Shown: positions 36,679 through 45,857, numbered from the stretch's first letter. The stretch: 64,000 nt of DNA from Nocardia transvalensis NBRC 15921 (GCF_000308875.1 NZ_BAGL01000035.1:1-64000), one strand, 5' to 3'. Numbers and translations: made by a program. Notes: generated by a model from the sequence alone, not told the origin.

Positions 36679-37017
36679 ATGAGTGTCAGCGGGGACGATG
36701 TCCGTGCCTTTGCCCTGTCGTTGCCGGCGACGGCGGAGCAATTCACCTGGGGTATGCCGACTTTCCGGGTCGCGGGCAAGCTGTACCTCACGCTGCCCGA
36801 GAACGAGACCTCGATGGCGGTGCGCTGCCCGATCGCCGACCGCGACGAGCTGGTGCTCGCCGAACCGGACAAGTTCTGGATCGCCTCCCACGAGGCCGGG
36901 AACGCGTGGGTCCGGGTGCGCCTGGCCGCCCTCGACAACCGCGACGAACTCGAGGTCATCGTCACCGACTCGTGGCGTCAGGCCGCGCCGCGGCAGTTGC
37001 TCGACGACGCGGGCTGA
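36679..37017 (+). CDS. MmcQ/YjbR-family protein
   Basis: 112 residues from ATG 36679. The fold signature is present: DVRAFALSLPATAEQFTWGM, PTFRVAGKLYLTLPENE, VLAEPDKFWIASHEAGNAWV and the C-terminal DSWRQAAPRQLLDD. These proteins have a CyaY-like fold and are sometimes annotated as DNA-binding; the cellular role is unclear. It precedes the AAA/VWA pair by 92 bp on the same strand. Confidence 0.9.
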   Translation: MSVSGDDVRAFALSLPATAEQFTWGMPTFRVAGKLYLTLPENETSMAVRCPIADRDELVLAEPDKFWIASHEAGNAWVRVRLAALDNRDELEVIVTDSWRQAAPRQLLDDAG

Positions 37018-37109
37018 TTCCGTACTCCGGATGTCAAGCGCTTTTCCAGCGCGTTTCCTGGAGTTACTCCACGTCGACCAGACCGCGGAATCGTCGTAGC
37101 GTCGATGTC

Positions 37110-38504
37110 GTGACCGTTCCAGAACACTTGCCCGCCACCGCGGGCGAGCTGCGCGCCGCGGGTTACGCGCCGCGCGGCGTCAAAACCGAGATTCGCGAGA
37201 ACCTGCTGGCGCTGCTGGGGTCCGGTGAGAATCCGTGGCCGGGCATCGTCGGCTTCGACCGCACCGTCCTGCCGCAGCTCGAGCGCGCGCTGCTGGCTGG
37301 GCACGACGTCGTGTTGCTGGGTGAACGCGGCCAGGGCAAGACCCGGTTGCTGCGCACACTCGCCGGCCTGCTCGACGAATGGACCCCTGTGATCGCGGGC
37401 GCCGAGCTGGGCGAACATCCGCTCGAGCCGATCAGCCCGGCCGGGCGGCGGCTGGCCGCCGAACTCGGCGACGACCTGCCCGTCGCGTGGCGGCACCGGT
37501 CGGAGCGCTACGCCGAGAAGCTCGCCACCCCCGACACCTCCGTCGGCGACCTGATCGGCGACGTCGACCCGGTCAAGGTCGCGGAGGGCCGCAGCCTCGG
37601 CGACCCGGAGACCATCCACTTCGGCCTGGTGCCGCGCTCGCACCGCGGCATCGTCGCGATCAACGAGCTGCCCGATCTGGCCGAGCGCATCCAGGTCGCG
37701 CTGCTGAACGTGATGGAGGAGCGCGACATCCAGGTCCGCGGCTACACCCTGCGGCTGCCGCTGGACGTGCTGCTCGTCGCCACCGCGAACCCCGAGGACT
37801 ACACCAACCGCGGCCGGATCATCACCCCGCTCAAGGACCGGTTCGGCGCGGAGATCCGCACCCACTACCCGCTCGACGTCGCGGCCGAGGTGAATCTGGT
37901 CCGCCAGGAGGCCGATCTCGTGGCGGAGGTGGGCGATCCGCTGATCGAGGTGCTCGCCCGGTTCGTGCGGCAGCTGCGCGAGTCGTCGGCGATCGACCAG
38001 CGGTCCGGAGTGTCCGCCCGGTTCGCGGTCGCCGCGGCCGAGACGGTGGCGGCGGCCGCGCTGCGCCGGTCCGCGATCACGGGGGAGCGGCCCGCGGTGG
38101 CCCGCCCGGTCGACCTCGACTCGGTGCCCGCGGTACTGCGCGGCAAGATCGAATTCGAATCCGGCGAGGAGGGCCGCGAGCAGGAGCACCTGACCCACCT
38201 GCTGCGGCGCGCGTTCGCCGAGACGGCGCGAGAACGCCTGGGCGGGTTGAACCTTCGCCCGCTGGCCGAGGCGGTCGGCGACGGCCACCTGGTCACGACC
38301 GGCGAGCGGGTGCCCGGCCAGGAGGTGCTCTCGGCGCTGCCGGAACTGCCGATCCTGCACGAGGTCGCCGCGCGGCTCGGCGTCGAGGCCGCGGAGTCGC
38401 CGACCCGCATCGCCGCCGCCGTCGAATTCGCGCTGGAATCGCTGTATCTGGCCCGCCAGATCGCCAAGGACTCCGACGACGGTATGACGGTGTACGGGCA
38501 ATGA
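37110..38504 (+). CDS. MoxR/magnesium-chelatase-like AAA ATPase
   Basis: 464 residues from GTG 37110. Walker A is GERGQGKT (71-78); HRGIVAINELPDLAERIQVA acts as Walker B with sensor regions LLVATANPEDY and PLKDRFGAEI. It resembles M. tuberculosis Rv0958, which pairs with a VWA protein (Rv0959). Such MoxR-like ATPases remodel or load metals into client proteins with the VWA protein as adaptor. Its stop overlaps the next start (ATGA). Confidence 0.9.
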   Translation: MTVPEHLPATAGELRAAGYAPRGVKTEIRENLLALLGSGENPWPGIVGFDRTVLPQLERALLAGHDVVLLGERGQGKTRLLRTLAGLLDEWTPVIAGAELGEHPLEPISPAGRRLAAELGDDLPVAWRHRSERYAEKLATPDTSVGDLIGDVDPVKVAEGRSLGDPETIHFGLVPRSHRGIVAINELPDLAERIQVALLNVMEERDIQVRGYTLRLPLDVLLVATANPEDYTNRGRIITPLKDRFGAEIRTHYPLDVAAEVNLVRQEADLVAEVGDPLIEVLARFVRQLRESSAIDQRSGVSARFAVAAAETVAAAALRRSAITGERPAVARPVDLDSVPAVLRGKIEFESGEEGREQEHLTHLLRRAFAETARERLGGLNLRPLAEAVGDGHLVTTGERVPGQEVLSALPELPILHEVAARLGVEAAESPTRIAAAVEFALESLYLARQIAKDSDDGMTVYGQ

Positions 38505-40453
38505 CCATTCCGGATCGCTACTCCTACGGTCCCTATCACGAGGGGCCCGATCCGCTGGCGCCGCCGCTGGACCTGCGGGAGGCGCTCGACCAGATCGGGC
38601 GCGACGTCATGGAGGGTGGTTCGCCGCGGTCCGCGTTCGAGGAACTGCTGCGCCGCGGCATGCGCGACACCAGCGGCCTCGACGAGCTGACCCGCCGGCT
38701 GTGGCAGCGCCGCTCCGAGATCTCCCGGCGGCACCGGCTGGACGGCTCACTGCAACAGATCCGCGAGTTGCTGGACGAGGCCCTGGCCGCGGAGCGCCGC
38801 GCGCTGTTCCCGGACCCCTCCGACGACGCCCGATTCGCCGAGGCACAGCTGGACGCGCTGCCGTCGAGTACGGCCGCGGCGGTGGGCGAACTCTCCCAGT
38901 ACCAGTGGCGTTCGGAGACCGGCCGCCGGAACTACGAGAAGATCCGCGACCTGCTCGGCCGGGATCTGCTGGAATCGCGCTTCCAGGGCATGAAGGACGC
39001 CCTCCAGAGCACCACGCCCGAAGACGTCGAGCGCATCCGGCGGATGATGTCGGACCTGAACGACCTGCTCGCGGCGCACGCGCGGGGCGACGACACCGAG
39101 CGGCAGTTCGCCGAGTTCATGGCCGAGCACGGCGAGTTCTTCCCCGAGAATCCGCGCAGCACCGAGGAATTGATCGATGCGCTCGCGGCTCGGTCCGCGG
39201 CCGCCCAGCGCATGATGAATTCGATGTCGGCCGAGCAGCGCGCGGAACTGTCGGAGCTGATGGGCCAGGCGTTCGGGGATCCGCGCATCGGCGAGCAGAT
39301 CGCCGCGCTCGACGCCAACCTGCGGGCATTGCGCCCGGGGGAGGACTGGGAGTCGGCGCAGCGGTTCCGTGGCCAGGACCCGCTGGGCCTGGGCGAGGGC
39401 GCGCAGGCGCTCCAGGATCTGGCCGAATTGGACGCTCTCGCAGAACAACTCGGCCAGTCCTATCCGGGCGCGCGGCTCGAGGACATCGACCTCGAGGCAC
39501 TGGAACGCCACCTCGGCGAGGACGCCCGCGTGGACGCCGCGCGCCTGGCCGAGCTGGAACGCGAACTGCGCAGGCAGGGGTTGTTCGAGCGGTCGCCCGA
39601 CGGTTCGCTGCGGCTGACGCCCCGGGCGCTGCGGCGGCTGGGCGAGACGGCGCTGCGAGATGTCATCGGGCAGTTGCGATCCCGGCGCGGCGAACGCGAT
39701 ACCGCGCACGCGGGTGCGGCGGGCGAGCCGATCGGGTCCACGCGGCCGTGGCAGTTCGGCGACACCGAGCCGTGGGATGTGCCGCGCACGGTGCGCAACG
39801 CCGTGCTGCGGTCGGCCTCCACCGGCAATCGGGCTGTGGCGCTGGATGTTTCGGATGTCGAGATCATGGAGACCGAGCAGCGCGCCCGCGCGGCGGTGGC
39901 GCTGTGCGTCGACACGTCCTGGTCGATGGTGCAGGACGGCCGCTGGGTGCCGATGAAGCGCACCGCCCTCGCCCTGCACCACCTGATCGCCACCCGATTC
40001 CGTTCCGACGCACTGGATCTGATCACCTTCGGCCGCTACGCCACCACCGTCGACATCGGCGAGCTGACCGCGCTGGAACCCGTCTGGGAGCAGGGCACCA
40101 ACCTGCACCACGCGCTGCTGCTGGCCGGGCGGCATCTGCGACGGCATCCGGACGCGGTGCCGGTCGTCCTCGTCGTCACCGACGGCGAGCCCACCGCCCA
40201 CCTCGAGCCGGACGGCGAGGCGTACTTCGACTGGCCGCCTGTGCCGCCCACCCTGGCCGCGACGATGTCCCAGGTCGACGCCCTGGCCAAGCTGGGCGCG
40301 TCGGTCACGGTGTTCATGCTGGGAGAGGATCCGCGGCTGGCGGCGTTCGTCGATCTGGTGGCCCGGCGCAGTGGCGGGCGGGTGATCGCGCCCGACCTCG
40401 ACGGGCTCGGCGCCGCCGTGGTGCGCGACTACCTGCGCGGCCGGCGCGGCTGA
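38501..40453 (+). CDS. VWA-domain partner of the AAA ATPase
   Basis: 650 residues from ATG 38501, overlapping the ATPase stop by 4 nt. Residues 1-430 are helical and charged (many Glu/Arg/Leu repeats, such as LAELERELRRQGL). The C-terminal VWA domain has the MIDAS motif DTSWS (471-475), then LITFGRYATTV, EQGTNLHHALLLAGRHL and VVTDGEPTAHL. Together with the ATPase it forms a two-component chaperone of the MoxR/VWA type; the client is unknown. Confidence 0.9.
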   Translation: MTIPDRYSYGPYHEGPDPLAPPLDLREALDQIGRDVMEGGSPRSAFEELLRRGMRDTSGLDELTRRLWQRRSEISRRHRLDGSLQQIRELLDEALAAERRALFPDPSDDARFAEAQLDALPSSTAAAVGELSQYQWRSETGRRNYEKIRDLLGRDLLESRFQGMKDALQSTTPEDVERIRRMMSDLNDLLAAHARGDDTERQFAEFMAEHGEFFPENPRSTEELIDALAARSAAAQRMMNSMSAEQRAELSELMGQAFGDPRIGEQIAALDANLRALRPGEDWESAQRFRGQDPLGLGEGAQALQDLAELDALAEQLGQSYPGARLEDIDLEALERHLGEDARVDAARLAELERELRRQGLFERSPDGSLRLTPRALRRLGETALRDVIGQLRSRRGERDTAHAGAAGEPIGSTRPWQFGDTEPWDVPRTVRNAVLRSASTGNRAVALDVSDVEIMETEQRARAAVALCVDTSWSMVQDGRWVPMKRTALALHHLIATRFRSDALDLITFGRYATTVDIGELTALEPVWEQGTNLHHALLLAGRHLRRHPDAVPVVLVVTDGEPTAHLEPDGEAYFDWPPVPPTLAATMSQVDALAKLGASVTVFMLGEDPRLAAFVDLVARRSGGRVIAPDLDGLGAAVVRDYLRGRRG

Positions 40454-40481
40454 GTATTTCCGTGCCGCCGCGGGCGGACTC

Positions 40482-40499
40482 TGTGACAACCCTGTGACA
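40482..40499. promoter_or_regulatory. Tandem TGTGACA repeats, MtrA-box-like
   Basis: TGTGACA at 40482-40488 and 40493-40499, an 11-bp period. On the reverse strand this reads GTCACAGGG-TT-GTCACAGAG, two 9-mer direct repeats, as I recall for mycobacterial MtrA boxes. It lies about 130 bp upstream of the Gly/His/Trp-repeat protein gene. Confidence 0.5.
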
Positions 40500-40631
40500 C
40501 GCTGATGTCCGATCCCTGTTGTATGTGCCGTTATCTAGCGGTACATTGAATCGTGGTAAGGGGTTGACCGTTGGTCGGCAGTACCGATCCGGACACCCGT
40601 ACGGAAAGTTATTGCAGGTTAGGAAGATTCG

Positions 40632-40994
40632 ATGTCTGACACACAGAGCCCCGCGCATGCCCGGCAGCGTCTGCTCCGCGCCGTCGCCGTGATCGCCATC
40701 GCGGCCGCGCCGCTGGCCTTCGCCGCCCCCGCCTTCGCCGCGCCCGCGCCCGCGCCCGGCATCCCGCTGGTCGCCGAGGATCCCGCCGCGCCCGCGGACG
40801 CCAACGCCCAGGAGGTCCACCGCGGTGGCCGCCACGGCGGCTGGGGTCACGGTGGCTGGGGCCACGGCGGTTGGGGCCACGGCTGGCGCGGCCACGGCGG
40901 CTGGGGTGGCTGGGGCGGCGGCTACAACCCCGGCTGGAGCTACCCGGGCTACTACTCCCCGTGGATCGGCGGAGGCAGCGGCAGCGCTTTCTGA
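40632..40994 (+). CDS. Secreted Gly/His/Trp-repeat protein
   Basis: 120 residues. A signal peptide (about 1-36, cleaved near AFA-AP) is followed by an Ala/Pro linker and a region from about 64 built of HGGWG units (GGWGHGGWGHGGWGHGW at 69-85), then GGWGGWGGGYNPGWSYPGYY. The His-rich repeat could bind metals or the cell wall. No known domain. The coding repeats are also DNA repeats. The MtrA-like tandem box upstream suggests envelope-stress or cell-cycle control. Confidence 0.8.
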   Translation: MSDTQSPAHARQRLLRAVAVIAIAAAPLAFAAPAFAAPAPAPGIPLVAEDPAAPADANAQEVHRGGRHGGWGHGGWGHGGWGHGWRGHGGWGGWGGGYNPGWSYPGYYSPWIGGGSGSAF

Positions 40995-41165
40995 GTTTCC
41001 CCGAGGCCCACGTCGGCGCACTGACGCCGCCCCACGATCGCGAATGGCCGCATCCACGATTCCGCCGCGATCGGCCTCATTTTTCCGGCGTGCCTGTGGC
41101 CGGAAACCATCTCGCCAGGAATGCATCACCGGCTACCCATCGTTGCCTGGACCGGAGGTGCAGGC

Positions 41166-42047
41166 ATGAAGGTACGTTTCGGCGTGGGGCTGGGGTCGGA
41201 GACCGATCCCGCGGAATTCGCCGCCATCGTGGATCGGCTCGAGTCGGGCGGCGTGGATTCGCTGTGGTTGTCCGAACTCGTCTACACGAAATCTGTCGAT
41301 CCGGTCGTCGGGATGGCGTTCGCGCTGTCCCGGACGACCCGGCTCAAGGTCGGGACATCGGTGGCGATCCTGCCCGGCCGCCATCCCGTTCTCGTCGCCA
41401 AGCAGCTGTCGTCACTCGCGGCCCTGGCGCCCAAGCGCGTGCTGCCCGTCTTCGGGCTGCAACCCGCGCGACGGGACGAGCGTGAGCTGTTCCCAGCTCC
41501 GGAGGGTAAGCGCGGCAAGGTATTCGACGAATCGCTGGAACTCCTGCGGTCGGCCCTCCGGGACGACGAGATCGCCTTCGAGGGCGAGTACTTCACCGTC
41601 GGTCCCGTCACCTCGGGGCTGCGGCAGGACCGGCCGCTCGACATCTGGCTCGGCGGTTCGGCGCCCGCGGCGTTCCGGCGCATCGGCCGCTTCGGTGACG
41701 GCTGGCTGGGCAGCTTCCTGACACCCGCGGAGGCGGGGGAGGGCCGGAAGGCCATCATCGCGGCGGCCGACGAGGCGGGCCGCGAGATCGAGGCCGACCA
41801 CTTCGGCATCAGCCTGGTCCTCGCCGAAGACGGCATACCCGACGCGCTGGCGGATTCGGTGCTGCGCCGCAGGCCCGGCGCCGATCTCGGCGATCTGGTC
41901 GCGGGCAGCTGGAAGGACCTGCACCGCCTGATCGACGGCTACCTCGAGGCGGGCCTCACCAAGTTCGTCGTCGGCTCGGTCGGCGGCCGGCCCACCGAGC
42001 ACTTTCTCGACCGGTTCACCGAAGAGCTACTACCCCGGCAGAACTGA
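41166..42047 (+). CDS. LLM-class (luciferase-like) F420-dependent oxidoreductase
   Basis: 293 residues from ATG 41166, after GGAGGTGCAGGC. A TIM barrel: MKVRFGVGLGSETDPAEFAA, DSLWLSELVYTKSVDP, TTRLKVGTSVAILPGRHPVLVAKQLSSL, RPLDIWLGGSAPAAFRRIGR. The motif pattern fits the F420-dependent group frequent in this order rather than FMN luciferase. The substrate is unknown. The MDR gene follows on the same strand. Confidence 0.88.
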   Translation: MKVRFGVGLGSETDPAEFAAIVDRLESGGVDSLWLSELVYTKSVDPVVGMAFALSRTTRLKVGTSVAILPGRHPVLVAKQLSSLAALAPKRVLPVFGLQPARRDERELFPAPEGKRGKVFDESLELLRSALRDDEIAFEGEYFTVGPVTSGLRQDRPLDIWLGGSAPAAFRRIGRFGDGWLGSFLTPAEAGEGRKAIIAAADEAGREIEADHFGISLVLAEDGIPDALADSVLRRRPGADLGDLVAGSWKDLHRLIDGYLEAGLTKFVVGSVGGRPTEHFLDRFTEELLPRQN

Positions 42048-42197
42048 CGTTCCGGAGGTAAGGCGTGCTCGGCGGTGACGCATCCGGTGCCGCCGGGCCG
42101 GATCATGGTGGCGCGGAAACGCATGGTGGAGCCCGCTCGGGAACAACCGCTGCCACCCGCCGGTTGCTCGCCAGGGGGACGACGGTTGGGAGTGAGG

Positions 42198-43145
42198 ATG
42201 CTGGCGATCGGATTCGACGCACCGGGCGGACCGGAGGTGCTGCGGGCGCTGGAGGTGCCGCAGCCGCATGCCGGGCCGGGCGAGGTGCGCATCAGGGTCG
42301 AGGCCGCGACGGTCAACCCGTCGGATGTGGTGACCCGCTCGGGCGCGGCGCACGATCGATACCGTGGCGTCGAGCCGCCGTACGTGCCCGGCTGGGACGC
42401 GGCCGGCGTGATCGACGAAGCCGCCCCGGACTCCGGCTGGCGGGTCGGTGACCGGGTCGTCGCCGTCACCAAGCCCGTCCTCGAGGGCGGCGGCGCGTAC
42501 GCGGAATGGATTGTCGTGTCCGGTGATTCGGTCGCCCCGATCCCCGACGGCGCCGATCCGGTAGCGGCCGCGACCCTTCCCATGAACGGCCTGACCGCCC
42601 GGATCGCCCTCGACGCCCTCGGCCCCGACACCGGCCGCACCATCGCCGTGACCGGTGCCGCGGGCGCGGTCGGCGGCTACGTCATCCAATTGGCCAAGCA
42701 CGCCGGCTTCACCGTAATCGCCGACGCCGCACCCGCAGACCGCCAATTGGTCACCGAGCTCGGCGCCGATATCGTCGTCCCCCGCGGATCCGATGTGGCC
42801 CAGCACATTCGCGAGCACGCCCCGGACGGCGTAGACGCCGTGATCGACGGCGCGCTCCTGGGCGAAACCGTTCTGCCCGCCATCCGCGACAACGGCTCCT
42901 ACGTAGCCCTGCGCCCACCCGCACTGACCGGCGGCGTGCAATCCGAGCGCGGCATCGCCATCGACTACGTCATGGTCACCGACCACGTCCGCGACTCCGC
43001 GGCCCTGAAAGAGCTGAGCCACCTTGCGGGACAAGGCATCCTGAGCCTGCGCGTGGCCCGCACCTTCCCGGCTGCCGAAGCCGCCGACGCCCACCGCCTG
43101 CTGGAGGCCGGCGGTGTTCGAGGTCGGCTGGTACTCCGCTTCTGA
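42198..43145 (+). CDS. MDR-family NADPH:quinone reductase-like
   Basis: 315 residues from ATG 42198 (GGGAGTGAGG upstream). The GroES-like domain starts MLAIGFDAPGGPEVLRALEVP and includes ATVNPSDVVTRSG and VPGWDAAGVID. The NADPH domain has GLTARIALDALG and VTGAAGAVGGYVIQLAKHAG. The catalytic zinc cysteines are absent, as in quinone oxidoreductases. Cytosolic; the substrate is unknown. Confidence 0.9.
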   Translation: MLAIGFDAPGGPEVLRALEVPQPHAGPGEVRIRVEAATVNPSDVVTRSGAAHDRYRGVEPPYVPGWDAAGVIDEAAPDSGWRVGDRVVAVTKPVLEGGGAYAEWIVVSGDSVAPIPDGADPVAAATLPMNGLTARIALDALGPDTGRTIAVTGAAGAVGGYVIQLAKHAGFTVIADAAPADRQLVTELGADIVVPRGSDVAQHIREHAPDGVDAVIDGALLGETVLPAIRDNGSYVALRPPALTGGVQSERGIAIDYVMVTDHVRDSAALKELSHLAGQGILSLRVARTFPAAEAADAHRLLEAGGVRGRLVLRF

Positions 43146-43266
43146 AGGTATCCATCGTGTTCCGCACGGTCGCGCCATAAGTTCGCTGATCCGGCGAATC
43201 CGGCTCGGAGAGTCTGCGATACCACCTGTGCGCCGCCCATCATTCCGGTCTTCTGAAAGACGGCCG

Positions 43267-44634
43267 TCAACCCTTGCGGGTGAGGCCGGCCTGTTCGTCA
43301 TCGATAGGAACCAGGGCCCAGCCGTCCGGTAACTGGCACAACGACTTTGCCGCGATCCGGGTCTCGACGGCGCTCATCCGTTCGATCGGCTGTCGATCGA
43401 ACATCACTCCGCCGGCGAAGTGGACTTTGTCGAACGCTACGTATTCCCCGAATGTCGCGCTGCCGAAGTCGGCTTGCCCGTGAAAGACCGTCCGCCGGAA
43501 CATCGTCATGCCGACGAAGACGGCGTCGCGATAGGAGACGGCCGAATCGCAGGTGACGTGCTCGAACGACATATTCCTTTCGAATCGCGTGCCGTGGAAG
43601 GTGGCGTCACCGGTCAGGCGGCTGCGATCGAAGGTCGCGGTCCGCTGAAAGATGGCCGCGCGGAAGGACGTTCGTTTGCCGCCGAACGTGGCATGGTCGA
43701 ACCGCGCGTGGTGTTCGAACGTCGCTTCGGCGAAGTACGCGTTCTGGTGCCACTGCGCGCCGCCGAAGTCCACCGAATGGCGCCACCGCGTGCGCTGCAA
43801 TGAGACGTCGCCGCGGAATACGGCCGCACGGAACCGCGTCTCGCCGTGAAAGCCGCTGTCGTCGAACGATGTCGCCCCCGCGAAGGTCGCTCCGGTGAAG
43901 TCGACGTCGTCGAAGACGCACCGCGAGGCATCGAACCCGTCGAGATACGCGCCGATGAGGTCGATGCGCATGTGCTCCCAGTGGTCCGGTCCCGGTCGCA
44001 GGTGCCGGGTCAGCATGCGCTGGGCGCCCAGTCGCACGTGCTGCTCGTCCGGGACCTCCTCGCGGGCGGGCATCCGCAGATACGCGCAGACGACATCGAC
44101 GATCGTCTGCCGGTACTGCTCGTTGTTCTGCGCCAAGCGTTCCAGCGCGTAGAGACCACCGAGCCGCACCGGCGCCTTGTCGGAGCCGAGATGCTCGACC
44201 GCCTTGCCGAACAACTCCGTGACCCGCCGCTCGATCGCGTCGTACTCGCTACTCGCCGCCGCCCGATCCCGCGCGGCCTGGTCCGAGGCCACGCTCGCCT
44301 CGGCATGGGCCTGCACCCGCTCCTGATGCGCGCGAGTGACGGCATCGTTGTACTCCCGATGCCGCTGCGTGCGTTCGTTCAGCCACTGCCGCCGCGCCAA
44401 CAGCACGAGCCCGACCGCGCCGCCCGTCCCCGCGACAGCCGTGAGCCCGGTGCGGATCGCATCGATCCGCACCGTCGCACCGGCCGAGCCGCCGCTACCC
44501 GCGATCCCCAGCAGCCACCACGTCACGACGACCCCTGAGACAACCGCAATACCGAAGCCCACCAGCACAAGCCACCACGGCATCACCCGAAACGACTGTG
44601 CCCCGGCATCATCGGCGGCCGCCCTGCTCTCCAT
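43267..44634 (-). CDS. Membrane-anchored pentapeptide-repeat protein
   Basis: 455 residues. Two membrane helices (about 19-43 and 62-81) are followed by a long helical, Arg/Glu-rich stretch (about 88-145), then a conserved block GKAVEHLGSDKAPVRLGGLYALERLAQNN and YLRMPAREEVPD. From about 245 on, many A(D/N)LXX-like units with Phe at the central position (CVFDDVDFTGATFAGATSF and so on) form a right-handed beta-helix to about 425. This layout is common in actinobacteria; the role is unknown. Confidence 0.88.
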   Translation of the reverse strand: MESRAAADDAGAQSFRVMPWWLVLVGFGIAVVSGVVVTWWLLGIAGSGGSAGATVRIDAIRTGLTAVAGTGGAVGLVLLARRQWLNERTQRHREYNDAVTRAHQERVQAHAEASVASDQAARDRAAASSEYDAIERRVTELFGKAVEHLGSDKAPVRLGGLYALERLAQNNEQYRQTIVDVVCAYLRMPAREEVPDEQHVRLGAQRMLTRHLRPGPDHWEHMRIDLIGAYLDGFDASRCVFDDVDFTGATFAGATSFDDSGFHGETRFRAAVFRGDVSLQRTRWRHSVDFGGAQWHQNAYFAEATFEHHARFDHATFGGKRTSFRAAIFQRTATFDRSRLTGDATFHGTRFERNMSFEHVTCDSAVSYRDAVFVGMTMFRRTVFHGQADFGSATFGEYVAFDKVHFAGGVMFDRQPIERMSAVETRIAAKSLCQLPDGWALVPIDDEQAGLTRKG

Positions 44635-44666
44635 GGGCTAGATCATGACGGCCCGCACCCCACCTG

Positions 44667-45148
44667 TCACCCACATGCCGCCGCGGGCCAGGACCGGCAG
44701 TGCCAGGATTCGCCCTCCCGTTCGATGAGGAACGGGACGGCGTGCGGGAGCGGATTTCCCCATACTCGAGCGCCGAGGCCGCACAGCTGTGCCAGTGTCA
44801 CGGTGAGGCTGGCGACGTGGCCGACGAGGGCAACGGTTTCGCCGGGGTGGGCCCGTGCGATCCGGCGGTTCCCTCCGACTCGCCGATCCCGACCTCTGCC
44901 AGCTCGTCCAGGGCCACGGTGTCGTAGTCGCGGCCAGTCAGCAGAGCGGCGGCGGTTTGTCGTGCGCGGAGGGCGGTGCTGCAGTAGACGTTGGTGATCG
45001 GCTCGTGAGCGAGGGATCGAGCGGCGTCGGCGGCTTGGCGGAATCCACGAGATGTCAACGGTGACAGCGGCACAGCGCCCGCGATACCCGCGGTGACGTT
45101 TTCCGATTCGGCGTGGCGAAGGCACCATATCCGTACGTGACCGGTCAT
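44667..45148 (-). pseudogene. Histidine phosphatase with internal deletion and frameshift
   Basis: From ATG 45148 the frame reads MTGHVRIWCLRHAESENV, with the RHA catalytic motif (Arg11-His12), then SPLTSRGFRQAADAARSL, VYCSTALRARQTAAAL and LDELAEVGIGESEG. The homologous sequence then continues in another frame (RRIARAHPGETVALVGHVASL with the second catalytic His) to 44667. About 50 residues of the usual middle are missing at the junction near 44868-44874. The protein cannot be made whole as written, so it is either a pseudogene or a sequence error. Confidence 0.8.
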
Positions 45149-45198
45149 GGAATCATGCTGCCCGGTGGGCGGGTTCTGTTGCCGCACAAGGGGTGTGG

Positions 45199-45771
45199 TC
45201 AGGTGAGGGATTGGGTGGCGGCTCGGAGGGCCGCCAGGGCGGCCAGGGTGTGGGGGGCGAGGGTGGTTTCGGGGGGTGCGGAGAGCCAGGCTTCGTAGCC
45301 GCGTTTGAAGGCCAGGACGCCCAGTTCGGCGGCCAGGTGGGCGGTGGGGTCGGGGACGCCTCGGGCAGCGAGGGCCTCGGTCATGGCCGCGGCCAGGCCG
45401 ACGCTCTTGAGGGCGTCGCGTTCCTGGAGTTCGACGTTGGCGGCGATGGCGGCGGTCAGGCGGGGGCCTAATTCGCGGTTCATCGGGCCCATCGCGGTCG
45501 AGGCGCGTTCGAGGCCGGCGGCGACGGCCTCGAGGGGGGTCGCGTTCTCGGGCGCCTCGGCGATGCCGTCGGTGAGCAGTTGACTCAGCGTCTGCTGCCC
45601 GGCCACGAGGAGTTCGCGCTTGTCGGGGAAGTAGCGGAAGAAGGTGCTCTTCGTGACTCCGGCGCGCTCGGCGATCTGCGCGACCGTCGTGGCGTCGTAC
45701 CCCTGCTCGGTGAACAGATCTACGGCGGCCAGGACCAGCCGCTCTCGTGCTCCAGGTTCCCACCGTGCCAT
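45199..45771 (-). CDS. TetR-family regulator
   Basis: 190 residues from ATG 45771. HTH ERLVLAAVDLFTEQGYDATT, VAQIAERAGVTKSTFFRYF, a standard AcrR-type unit. The C-terminal domain shows GPMNRELGPRLTAAIAANV and VLAFKRGYEAWLSAPPE. It is divergent from the NAD-epimerase gene at 45858, with a double operator between them; autoregulation and repression of the epimerase are likely. Confidence 0.93.
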   Translation of the reverse strand: MARWEPGARERLVLAAVDLFTEQGYDATTVAQIAERAGVTKSTFFRYFPDKRELLVAGQQTLSQLLTDGIAEAPENATPLEAVAAGLERASTAMGPMNRELGPRLTAAIAANVELQERDALKSVGLAAAMTEALAARGVPDPTAHLAAELGVLAFKRGYEAWLSAPPETTLAPHTLAALAALRAATQSLT

Positions 45772-45784
45772 GTGTCGATGATAA

Positions 45785-45841
45785 GTGATGGGACCATTGT
45801 CTCGTCACTCTGCTATGGTGATGAGACAACAGTCCCATCAC
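45785..45841. promoter_or_regulatory. Double operator of the TetR/epimerase pair
   Basis: Two 24-bp arms (45785-45808 and 45818-45841) are inverse copies with 3 mismatches, 9 bp apart. Each arm is itself a dyad, GGGAC-N4-GTCTC type. The cluster lies between the two divergent starts and fits two TetR dimers. Confidence 0.85.
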
Positions 45842-45857
45842 AGCGAGGGAGAGAGAT

